From positions 21,676,247-21,740,246 of the forward strand of contig NC_086349.1 of the NCBI RefSeq assembly GCF_036324505.1: a stretch of DNA of 64,000 nt, written 5' to 3'. A program made the translations under genes and the position numbers. This document shows, in pieces, positions 54,421-64,000 of this stretch. Source of the stretch: Eleginops maclovinus (Eukaryota; Chordata; Actinopteri; Perciformes; Eleginopidae). How positions within the stretch are numbered: the first letter of the stretch is position 1; each line of letters opens with the position of its first letter. The notes below the pieces were generated by a model. It saw nothing but the letters and a program-made list of their open reading frames with translations. It did not search any database and was not told the origin of the DNA.

Positions 54421-56466
54421 CAGACACTGCACAAACACAGACTTATGTTTCTTTCCTGTCGTGATCCTCCTGCCATGGGTGCCAGGGTGAAGGGCTGGCA
54501 CTATAGGACCACACAGACACAGCTGTGGCCCCGGCCCCTAGAGGAACAGAGGTGCTAAATGGTCTGAGGAAGAGATCGATGAGAAAAAAGGACTGACTGC
54601 GTCCATCAGGACCTAAGCACCTAGCATTTCACCTCACTGCCCAGGTCTTGACGTGACCTGTGTGCGTGATTGCTTTTGTGTGTGTTTCTGCCAGACTTGT
54701 GTTGCTGCAGGGGTCTCTGAAGTGCCTCTAGCAACGCTTTAGTACCCGTTTAAAAATTCAAGAAGCCCAAAATAAAAGTGGGTAGAGGATCCCAGAATTT
54801 AGCCCTATGCTGCTCTGCCAGGAGCGAGTACTGTTGTTGTTCAGTGCTGCTTTGGATCTGGAAAGTAGCCATTATTCTTAATGTATTGCACGCATACACT
54901 GGTGTTTAGACAATATGTCCTATAGCTCATTCATTGAGCTACCATTGTCTACTGGAAAAGGTCACAAATTACAGTAAACAAAGCTTTCATCCCCTCTGTG
55001 TGTGTGGCACCTTTCAGGGTGACCTGGTGGTGACTGGGATATGTGGGACGGAAGTGCTCCGGCAGCCCAGTGGCATCTGGCCTGAGCAGGCTTGCAGCCC
55101 AGTTGACTGCCTCTCCTGACCAGCTATAGAGGGTAGTTTTATAGCAGCTCTCTGGCCTGGGCTTTGACTGCAGGTCTAATAAACATCCAATATGTTATCC
55201 CACCCTCGCACAACAAGAGGAGATGATACTCTGTAAAAACACAACCAGCCCTCGGATTGGCCTGCAGTAAAAAGCTTTTTAAACACTCGGTCAACCTGTA
55301 AAGGTCTATCATGGCATGAGTAAACAGACCCAGTATAAGGACTAAAGGTGTTACTGCTAAGATATACTGCTGTGAAAAATATACCACACCTCCCTGAAAT
55401 GTTAGTGACCTTGTTATAATTCAAACCAGATTTATCATTACTGTGCTGCCCACTTCCCAATATATTATATCATTTCCTAGCTTATAATTTGGGTTATTCA
55501 AATAGCCAGCATGATGTTATGCTCAGAATAAAATAAAGAGAGACCAGTTTCATGTAGGCTCTCCAGGATGAAGTGTGTTTTGCGCTTCTACACTCAAGGT
55601 CATTATGCTATTATGTTAAACATCATGATTCAACTGATCATATCTGGCTAAGGAAAAGACCTCGCTGTATGTAAGCTTTTTAAAATGTTGTGATTCACTG
55701 ATCCTGGCTTTTCGCATTGGGATGGCCTTGACTCTACATGCATCATGTGGACGTTTCTTTCAACTTCACACTGAGAGTATCTTCTTTAAAGGTAGGAAGT
55801 GGATTTTTCCCTGAGGGATTAGATTGACATTATTTCCCTGTTGCCTTGGATATTCGTTTTTTGATAAATATGCTAAAGGCCCTGCACTTGAAAATAAACA
55901 TCCTTCCTTCTGTAAATGGCTAATCCCTTTGACTTGCCGCTGCCACGTCCATGTTCACACCCAACAGCCATTACAATGAGCTGAAGATGTGGAGCAGCAT
56001 AGCAAGAAATCAAACCATGATAACAAATACCTCGGGCCTGGTTTAAGGCAGGGGCTGATATCTTCCGTGCACAGGCCTCCTCCTTCCCATCTCTCTTCTA
56101 CACCCTCATCTGCCTCTCTTCCCGCTTGGAGCATTCCTGTGCTGCACCCTTCCTTTGCCCTCCACTGCCCCACCTCCCTGATCTCATCTGGAGACAGAGC
56201 AGGTGCTATGGAGAGATAGAGGAAGGCTGAGGAAGGCATCTCCACCCCGGCTAATGACGCCTGCTCCTTTCCTAGCTCACTATGCTGAAACTGTTTCTCC
56301 GCAGCAGTAGGGCTGAAGCCAGATGAGAGCAGGAAACATCACAGCAGGCGAGGCGGAGATGGTCTCCTGTAGATGAGGAGGAGATTGTTTCGAGTGTATG
56401 CACTCACATAACAAGATGCTCGCCCTCAAATTCACATGCGTACGCACAAACTGATCTAGATGAGCA

Positions 56467-56484
56467 TATGTATGTATGTATGTA
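56467..56484. repeat. (TATG)n short tandem repeat
   Basis: Four to five TATG/GTAT units, then acagtatgtatg. Confidence 0.85.
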
Positions 56485-57045
56485 CAGTATGTATGCGCTC
56501 TCTCAAAGCACTCGTATATCCCTGCTCATCACATTTCAGAGTTGCCAACACAGGATCCTGTCCATACACATGGCCCACATATCCTCAATCCTGCATATAT
56601 ATAAAGACCTAAAAGCCTCACTGGGATCTTCCCTACTTTATACCCCTATTGCTCAGAACGCAACCATCTTTGAACTCAGCCTTTATTTTGATTCAATATA
56701 CACCCTTTTCTCATGATTTCATGCATATTGTACAGTTGTGACGCTATACTGTGACACTATGTCTGTACACACATCAACACCAAAGTATTCAAACCATACC
56801 TGTAGTAGTTCCTGTTTCAGTAAGTGAAGATGACACACACAGACTCACAAGATGAAAAAGACATCACAGCTGATAATATGCTTATGACTTAACCACCAAT
56901 GATCCTTTTTTACTGTTTAACATACTATTTATATGTGCAAGTAAAGCACTGACAGATTGAAATTGTGGGACACACATTGTCAGCGGTGTTTAAATGTACT
57001 CTGGTGTGAATCACCCTGTCAATTAAGAAACTGGGATACCCTGTT

Positions 57046-57205
57046 AGGATCGGCTGGTTGAGCGGGCCGCCCATGTACAGAGTCTCTGCTGCAGTGGCCA
57101 GGATTTGAATCTGCCTCACGGCCTTTTGCTGTCCCCTCTCTTTCCCGCGTTCTCACTTTGGCTCATCCATCAATTAAAGACAAAAAAGTCCAAAAATATA
57201 TCTTA
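57046..57205 (+). mobile_element. tRNA-derived SINE
   Basis: The head resembles a tRNA-derived polymerase III promoter: an A-box-like ggctggttgagcggg at about 57051-57065 and a B-box-like ggatttgaatc at 57101-57111 (consensus GGTTCGANTCC, so mutated). The body gcccatgtacagag...ctgctgcagtggcc and the tail ending in caaaaatatatctta match a SINE type I know from percomorph genomes. The mutated B box suggests an old, inactive copy. No target duplication was found. Confidence 0.7.
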
Positions 57206-57494
57206 GAAGAAGTTAAGAGTGCTGCTCTCAGAGGCTTTCCTATCGCTGGAGCTGAAGGGCTTTCTTTCTATGAGCTCTATTATGGCTGACAATGTGGCAA
57301 AATGCACAGTTGGGATATTTGGCTTATGGGGGGTGTATTTTTAACCACGGCAACTAATCAATTCATGTGCATAAACATTCAATAATATTTTGTTGTTAAT
57401 TTGTGTTTTTTATACGTAGTTTTGTTATTATAAATAATTAATTCATTGTTAGGCTGTTCATTTAAACATACGGCACAATAACAGTATTATATTT

Positions 57495-57535
57495 AACTTG
57501 CATGCCAATAAAGCCCCTTTGAATTGAATTGAATT
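57495..57535 (+). mobile_element. 3' tail of a truncated LINE-type retrotransposon
   Basis: The sequence catgccaataaagc followed by a TTGAA tandem tail (tgaattgaattgaatt, 57520-57535) is the typical end of teleost non-LTR retrotransposons, which terminate in short tandem repeats rather than poly(A). Only the end can be recognised; the upstream AT-rich 100 bp may also belong to it. It lies 0.3 kb downstream of the SINE. Confidence 0.5.
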
Positions 57536-58740
57536 ATAAAACAGTAATGTATACATACAATAATAAACACAGTAGTATCACGCTACATGCAGCATCACCC
57601 ATCCTAAGATGCTCTTTTTGTTCTCTGTTTTTTATCATTCTCTCCCTCACCCTGACACTAATGGACACACACCATACACACTGTATTGTGGAAAAGCAGC
57701 ATTTTCCATTGACCTCTGTGTCGCCAGACTGTGATATTCAGCCAAGGTCAGCAGTCATCAGCGGGAAACCTTCGGGAGGGAGAGGCGGTTGAAAAGTTCA
57801 AACAGCATGCGCATGAACACACACACAGATGCACATGCACTTACATACACAAAGTACAGCGGGGAGGATAATGGGATGTGCTCTGAATCAGGGATGCCAC
57901 AGGTCACAGCAAGGGACTGTCAAAGAACACACCCTGTGACTCACACTCTTCATAAGTGAGCAGCACACACACACAAACACACACTCGTAGTAATGAAAGC
58001 ACACACTCTAACATGAAATCTAATGTGATTTGCAGTTACGCTGTAGAGTTATGCAGTAATACAGTTAAATATATACAATGAAACTCTGATTTTAAATATT
58101 TAAACTGGCTGTGTGCATCAGTTTTACAAGAGTTAAACTAACTTGGCATACTTCTCCAATATTGTGAACACACACATACAGATACACACTTTCTGACACA
58201 GAATGAGAGACAAAAGGGGATGGCGGGATTAACGGATCAGTTCCCAATTTCCCCCAGCCGCCCAGAAGTAATCAGATCATCTTGCACCTGACGTGAGGCC
58301 TGAATTCCATTAGGCTTTATTAGCAGTAATTATCCCCTGCTTCCACCCCATGCTGTTCCCTCTCTCCATATCCTCAATTTTTCCTCCGGATCCTAACATT
58401 GCCCTTTCCTTTCTCCAACCAATTTTTGGGAGTTGGTCTCAACTTGCTCCCTCGTGTTTTATCCCATCACAAACTTGTCTTGATGGCTCTTTCATGTTCA
58501 TGGCCATTATCCTTCTTCTTAGTCTCTGTCTGTTTCTTATTGGCCATTAGCCGCATTGAAAGACACGTATTCTTGCTGAAGGTCACCTTGACATACACGA
58601 ATGAACACTTGCAACAATTGCACACATAATACACATTTTGCTTTCACTCTTAGTGGACCTAAGGATGAAAAGGCGACTTCAGTTGCCTTTCAACAGCGCT
58701 GAGGGATGCATCAGGCAATCTTCCCACTTCTTTTTACTTC

Positions 58741-58779
58741 TTTTTTTTTTTACACTTGTTTTTTTTTTTTTTTTTTTTT
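58741..58779. repeat. Interrupted poly(T) tract
   Basis: Eleven T, a short acacttg spacer, then 21 T followed by gcag. This could be a reverse-strand poly(A) tail of a retroposed copy or a chance T tract; no retroposed gene is recognisable next to it. Confidence 0.85.
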
Positions 58780-61679
58780 GCAGCGGGCCCAGAGATAGGA
58801 TGGACAATTGTGGCCTCTTTCAAATAGTGTTTCTCACTCAAGCAGGAAGGAGCATGAGGACTACAGAAAAGGCAAAATCCTCCTGGGAGCGGCTTTTTAC
58901 TCCCAGTTTGTGTTCATTTGTCCCCCCGCTCCCCTCGGCTGCCTTTGGGAGCGAGTCAGCACTTGTTTTATTGGCCGTTACTGTGTGTCAGGGAGCAAAT
59001 CGGTTTTTACTCACAGGTGCGAGTGGAGGACAAGTGTGAGTGTTCCATTACTTTTTGTATCAGGTTGGAATTATCTGGGAACGGGTTTGTCCATGTCTCT
59101 GTGTGTTGATGCAGAACTGTACGTGAATACATGGTGTGTGTCTGTTTGTTTAAGAGACAGAACTATGTTTTCATATTTACTTGTTTGTATATGAGAAAAT
59201 GAGTATATGTGTATATATGGGGTGCAGCAAAGTAGATGATGGAGCTGATTCCCTCTGTGCTGTTTATTATCACATTTTGTGTAATTATATAATTACTGCT
59301 AATCACCCACCTGAGGTGGCAGTGCTCTGCGGCAACACACTATTACAGAACAAACACAGCGACCTCAGCACATCTCACACTCATTAACACACTCCTCCCT
59401 CCCTCATTCTCTCCCCTGCTCTCCCTCTCTACATATCTCTCTATTGCTCCCATTCTCTATGCTCATTATCTCTTGTCTTTATTTACATGCATGAAAACAC
59501 ACATGCACACACATGCGTTCACATGCACACACGTGCACTCTCTATAATGTAATGAGGATCCCAATCAACCGTAATGAGATGAACAGCATTTCAGCGGCAG
59601 ATAGGGGAAATTTATAGAGAGAAAATCTTCCCAGCAGGTATGTTTCCCGATCTGAAACGGAACCAAGAAGAAAGCATCTCCAAATCACATCTGATGTTCT
59701 ATCCTCTCGACAGGCAGTTGAGAGAATGGGGTAATAGTGTAGCGTTGCCGTATACTGCACATTAGTTAACTGAATGTGCCAGTCTCCAAATGAGAGGGAA
59801 TCAGGGGGGGTGTGGTGAGAGCTATTCAGACGCGAGAGACAAATCTCACGTTTCAGACTCCATTTCAAAGAACATGAAATTCAATATAGCACACCAATCT
59901 ATTGCATGCTGTCATTGCTTATGCCAGTAATACCAATCAGAGATATTGTATTCACTCCTCTCAGCCTCCCGGTGTCAATTTATGTTTCTGTTTGCCAGTA
60001 AATATATTAAATGTCATTTAAGCCTTTTCGAGAAGTTGATTGTTTAGCTTTTGTTTTGTGCCGTGTGGTTCTCGCTGTTTGTCATCCTACAAATCTTGAC
60101 ACAGGCTTTTATTAATCTGCAGGCTGAATGGCAACTCTCACTAGCGCTCCCCAACGCCCCACTGTCATCTGCTTGGGTAAATCTCAACGCTAAATTAAAT
60201 TTTACTCTAAGCAGTGGGCACAAATTGAAAACACACAGACAAATCTGGGTATTTTATTCACCCCGGTCAGTTTTAAATTGAGTGACATTTGAGGCGAGCA
60301 TTACCGTGGCCACCCTCTTCCCTTCCTTGTTTTTGTGAAAAGAATCAAGCACACAAGGAAAGGAATTCTGTGGATGAGGGGATCATCCACACACTGAGTG
60401 GCACACACACAGTAACAAACTGTATAGCTGGCTCCAACTGAGAGGCATTATGGGGACTGACTGTGCGACAGGATAGCAGAGACAGACCCCCAAACATCTC
60501 GCCAACATAATGAGACAGGGCAGGAGCATTGGGGATTTTTGAGGAATGAGGGGGTTGGCGGTGGGAGGAGCCATTGCAACATGTCAGTCCTTATGTAGCC
60601 CACAGAGGATGTGCAGGACCCCTCTGTCACCGAGTGTATCTGAAGGATGGCAGCTGCAGACAGAGGCTGACACCAACAACTCAACTGGTTCATGTCAGGC
60701 AGGCAGAATGAATTTATCACAAGACAGAGACAGACAACACAGCCTAACTATGTTCAACAGATGGAAAAGGAACTTTAATTTTGTCTGCAGGCCTACTGTG
60801 TGTTGGTGTTTGTGTATGTTGACCAATCTCAGCTCTCACTGACAGATAACAACCTGCATGATACTTAAATAAGACTTGAGACATAGACTCTAGTTTGCAC
60901 ACTTTTTTTCCCCATCTCCTTCCACATTCGCCTTTACGAACTCTGTAGCACTGCAATTCTACCCACTCTAGAAATGCAGTCGCAGCACTTTATGGGCCTC
61001 ACCGAAGCCTATTACTGTACAGCACAACCAGTGCTGGAGGCCTGTTTGTAAGTACTGTATACACAGATGTATGGCCGTCTTCATTCTCATCAAGTATCAC
61101 TTAGGGATACACCTTGTTTTAGCTAATGGGTTGTAGCAATCGCTCTCAAAGTGTGGCATCTCAGAGGCAACTTTAGGCTTCATTACCGTCGTCATCAGCT
61201 AGAGGAGGAAACAACTAAAACTCTGGCTGCAGTATTTATTATGGGTCATGAAATCAGCAGCTGGGTAAATGTTAGTCCAAGTCTCCTGAATGAAGGCCAG
61301 AGTCTCTCTCTCTCTCTGTATCTTTTCTGGTCTCTGTTCTGCTGTCCTCTATATTTCGTGTCTGTGCTCCCTTTGAAAAACCATGGGGAGGTGTGCACAC
61401 AGAGATGAGGGTGACTCCAGCCGAATCTCATTTAGGGCAGATAGAGGGAAGAGAGCCACCAGAAACCTCCACTCAGTTAAACCTGAGGGGTACCTGCCAC
61501 GGAAGGAGGAGGGTATGCCGCTTTGCATGCAAATCTGTGCCGGGAGCCATCCGCCTGCCACCTTACACAGGGGCATGGGAACACTGGCGCCTGATTAACA
61601 TGAAGGGTATTTGAACTCTGCTCTGCAAACATGTGTTAAAGACTGTGATTTTCTCTCCCAGTGTTGTATCCATCACGTG

Positions 61680-61870
61680 TGCTATTGCGCCTAGGAGCAT
61701 AGAGATGACATTCCGTGACATTTCATGCGATCCATGTGTCATAAAGCTGACATAAAGGTTGACATACAGCTTACTTGACGATGGATTGGCTGTCATAAAC
61801 ATTGATGGCACTACATAACAGATGATGCGAAATTTTCATGGCACTGTCGTGACATTGAACAATGTCGCCT
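61680..61870. repeat. TGACAT/TGTCAT-rich interspersed repeat
   Basis: The interval holds repeated tgacat and tgtcat units in both orientations (for example tgtcataaagctgacataaa near 61737 and ggctgtcataaac near 61790). This internal palindromic repetition resembles a fish repeat family with TGTCATAA units. Boundaries are approximate and class is unknown. Confidence 0.4.
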
Positions 61871-61899
61871 CTGCAATCGAACACGGAGCTCATTTTCCA

Positions 61900-62250
61900 A
61901 GCGCTGACCTAAATCTCAGTAATGTCACTTTGACCAACATGTTATGATTGAATGACTCCGTGATTGTACGCTATTTGTCACAAGAACTCATTATCCCGCG
62001 AAAATATCATAATCAAACTGTTATTTGTGAAGCCATTATCCACGCATTGAGGTCGGAGGAGATCAACATCTCTCAGTGTCTTCAGGATCCAGTTTCCTCG
62101 AATAAATTCTGTTTGCGCAGGTCTGTGTATGTGGGCTCCAGTGTAGGCCAGAGGCTTAGGGCGAGCCAAGGAGACTGGCCCAGTCCTCATCCGTATGCAT
62201 GGCTCCTCCAGGACTCCTTTGTTTTTAATGATACCTGGTCTCATGCATTG
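61900..62250. other. Possible conserved noncoding element
   Basis: Unique, balanced sequence (cgctatttgtcacaagaac, tattatcccgcg-like segments, cataatcaaactgttattt) open in one frame on each strand over roughly 88-103 codons, but with no recognisable protein family or splice sites. Read as noncoding. Confidence 0.25.
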
Positions 62251-64000
62251 TTTACTTAGATGACAGGTCTGTTTTCCCCTGATTTATAGCACTGTGGAAT
62301 TCAAGGAGATACTGTACTTATTACTTTAAATGCAGAATGCAAAAACAAGTCAAACAGACAGGCTGAATGGGGGTAGAAGGGAGGGGTGTGTGGACATAAA
62401 TTAAGGGTCATTGTTCCCCTTCTGCTCCGACCGAGCAGCTGTTTGTTGAGGTCTAGACGGAGCGCTGAGAGCTGATCACCTTTAGGAGGTCACCGCTGCT
62501 CTCAGCCCCCCGCCCCCTCTCACTCGGCTGCCAGGTCTCTGGAGTGGATGTGTTGGCATTGTCAGATTACCCTGTCAACGACATCTTTATATTTTATTTT
62601 GTGGATTTTGGGGAAGTGGCTGGGCGTCCTCTCTACATCCCTAAATACACTGTCAGGGTGGACCTCCCTCTGGTGGTTAAACAGCGGTGTCACAGTGTTA
62701 ATAAAACATCACTTGTAACCCTAACCCTTTTTTCTTCAGCAATTATACTGGCCAGAAAGCTATGAAGATAGTGTACTACACATATATTTTAGAATAACTT
62801 ACGAAAGTATGGGAAGCTTATGGCGAGGAGAGTTAAAGAGGAAGTCAAGATGGAAGAGGAGGTGGGGTTGTCATTGTTTTGACGGATTTAGTTACAGTTG
62901 CAAAGAGATCAATTATTCAACAGAGGCATGCATGGTCGCAGGATTAATGGCGCATAAAGGAGATAAGTCAACCATTGGTCTTGAACTGCTCTGCGAGTGA
63001 GGAAAAAGTAACAAGACAAACATAGAAACTCGTTTGACGTTGGCATTTTATATCCGTCCTTTACCATTCGTAACCTTGAGATTTCAAGAGAGAATGGGGA
63101 CACGCTGCACATTCCGCCACAAATAACCATCCACATTTGGGGATATAATGTCAAAAAATGAGCACATTATATCATCTTGAATGCCGATTTTGCTTCCGAA
63201 GGACAGAAGTATCTCTCTGTCCTCCGACTGTGGAAGGATATGAAAAAGGAGGGCTGTAGTTGCTGTTGAGAGATTGAAACGATGCTATATATTACAACCT
63301 CTGGAGACCTGTCGGCACTCCAACTTACCACCCCCACCACCATCTCTGTGTCTGTATCCATCTCTCTCGCTTCCCCTCTCTCTCGCATTCTCACTTTGAC
63401 TTTGCTCTGGGTCCTTTTTTCCTTTCTGCTGATACATTTCTCATCACACCCCCTTTGTGTATTCATACAGTGCACCTACCCATGTTCTTGTCTGTCTGTC
63501 TGTACTCCTATTTGTATATATGTGTGCATCTCTCTGCCTGATAGAATTTGCTACATTCAGGCCCCCTCCCACCCTACCTCCTCCTCCATCCTTGTCTGTT
63601 TGGGTTGCCAGGTTGTACCTGTCTGGTACTTCAGGTACGTTTTCGCCCATATATCTGTGTGTGCCTATAATTCCCATCTTCTATTTGTCTGCCTCCTTTA
63701 TCTGTCTGTCTTCTTTATCTGTCTGCTCCCTAGCTGCTGCCCAAGACCATAACAGCCCCCATGGCCTTGCCTCTACTACATTTGAAATTACAAACCCTGG
63801 CCAGGCTCCCATCGTCAAACACCAAGCTTTGCTGGAATGTCAAATCATTTCACTCAGTCTGTCTCAGTCCAATTTTTATTTCTCCTTGTTTGTTTCCTTA
63901 GGCCATTATTACTCACTGTCTCTCCCTTGATATTTCTTTATATCTGTGTGCAACTGTCATGCACAGACCTTTAGTTACTTTAAGTTCTTAAACCACTCCT

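Noticed and set aside
58759..58800. 21 T followed by gcag, looking like a 3' splice site
   Set aside because: No convincing donor or conserved coding sequence follows; the frame after it has no family resemblance.
62520..62765. 73-codon frame after gctgccag with a plausible-looking peptide
   Set aside because: No match to CAMTA or another family I know and no donor consistent with the phase.
63282..63930. Two overlapping 156-157-codon + strand frames
   Set aside because: Serine/leucine/cysteine-rich translations of a pyrimidine-rich stretch in two different frames.

Overview
This is vertebrate nuclear DNA, almost certainly from a ray-finned (teleost) fish and probably a percomorph. The evidence is the very long uninterrupted CA/GT microsatellites (up to 165 bp), several short DNA transposons of types I know from teleost genomes, and a fish-type tRNA-derived SINE. 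There are no bacterial-style genes, operons or CRISPR arrays. Nearly all open reading frames here are chance frames in noncoding DNA or frames running through CA/GT repeats.

The window lies inside one gene on the + strand. The only confident coding sequence is a 136-bp exon at 13716-13851. It encodes the middle of the CG-1 DNA-binding domain of a calmodulin-binding transcription activator, best matched to CAMTA1. I did not recognise the exon that should precede it or the one that should follow it (the part starting with CLYGCYV), so the window appears to hold the end of a large upstream intron (at least 13.7 kb) and the start of a very large downstream intron (at least 50 kb). CAMTA1 is known for giant introns in its 5' half, which fits.

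The most interesting unexplained signal is at 35761-35793. It is a 33-nt, purely open, K/E/R-rich segment with an intact 3' splice site, a gtgagc 5' splice site, a 149-nt pyrimidine-rich upstream zone lacking any AG, and a good branch-point sequence inside that zone. Its phase (0/0) matches the phase-0 end of the CG-1 exon, so it could be spliced in without a frameshift. I propose it as a regulated microexon that inserts 11 charged residues into the CG-1 domain.

Layout: 1-13.7 kb is intron with six long CA/GT arrays, a 656-bp TTAA-flanked MITE (4843-5498) and a palindromic MITE (2622-2806). The CG-1 exon follows at 13.7 kb. From 14.9 to 15.7 kb there is a complete hAT-type element with a perfect 8-bp target duplication. 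From 16 to 35 kb there is intron with two more MITEs (24.06-24.74 kb, about 25.43-25.94 kb), a second palindromic MITE copy (28.7 kb), a possible recursive splice site (18.1 kb) and several likely conserved noncoding stretches. The candidate microexon is at 35.76 kb. From 36 to 64 kb there is intron with more CA/GT arrays, purine/pyrimidine-biased tracts around 50.8-51.7 kb, a teleost repeat (49.84-50.11 kb), a SINE (57.05-57.20 kb), a LINE tail (57.5 kb), and likely conserved noncoding stretches at 54.1-54.4 and 61.9-62.3 kb.
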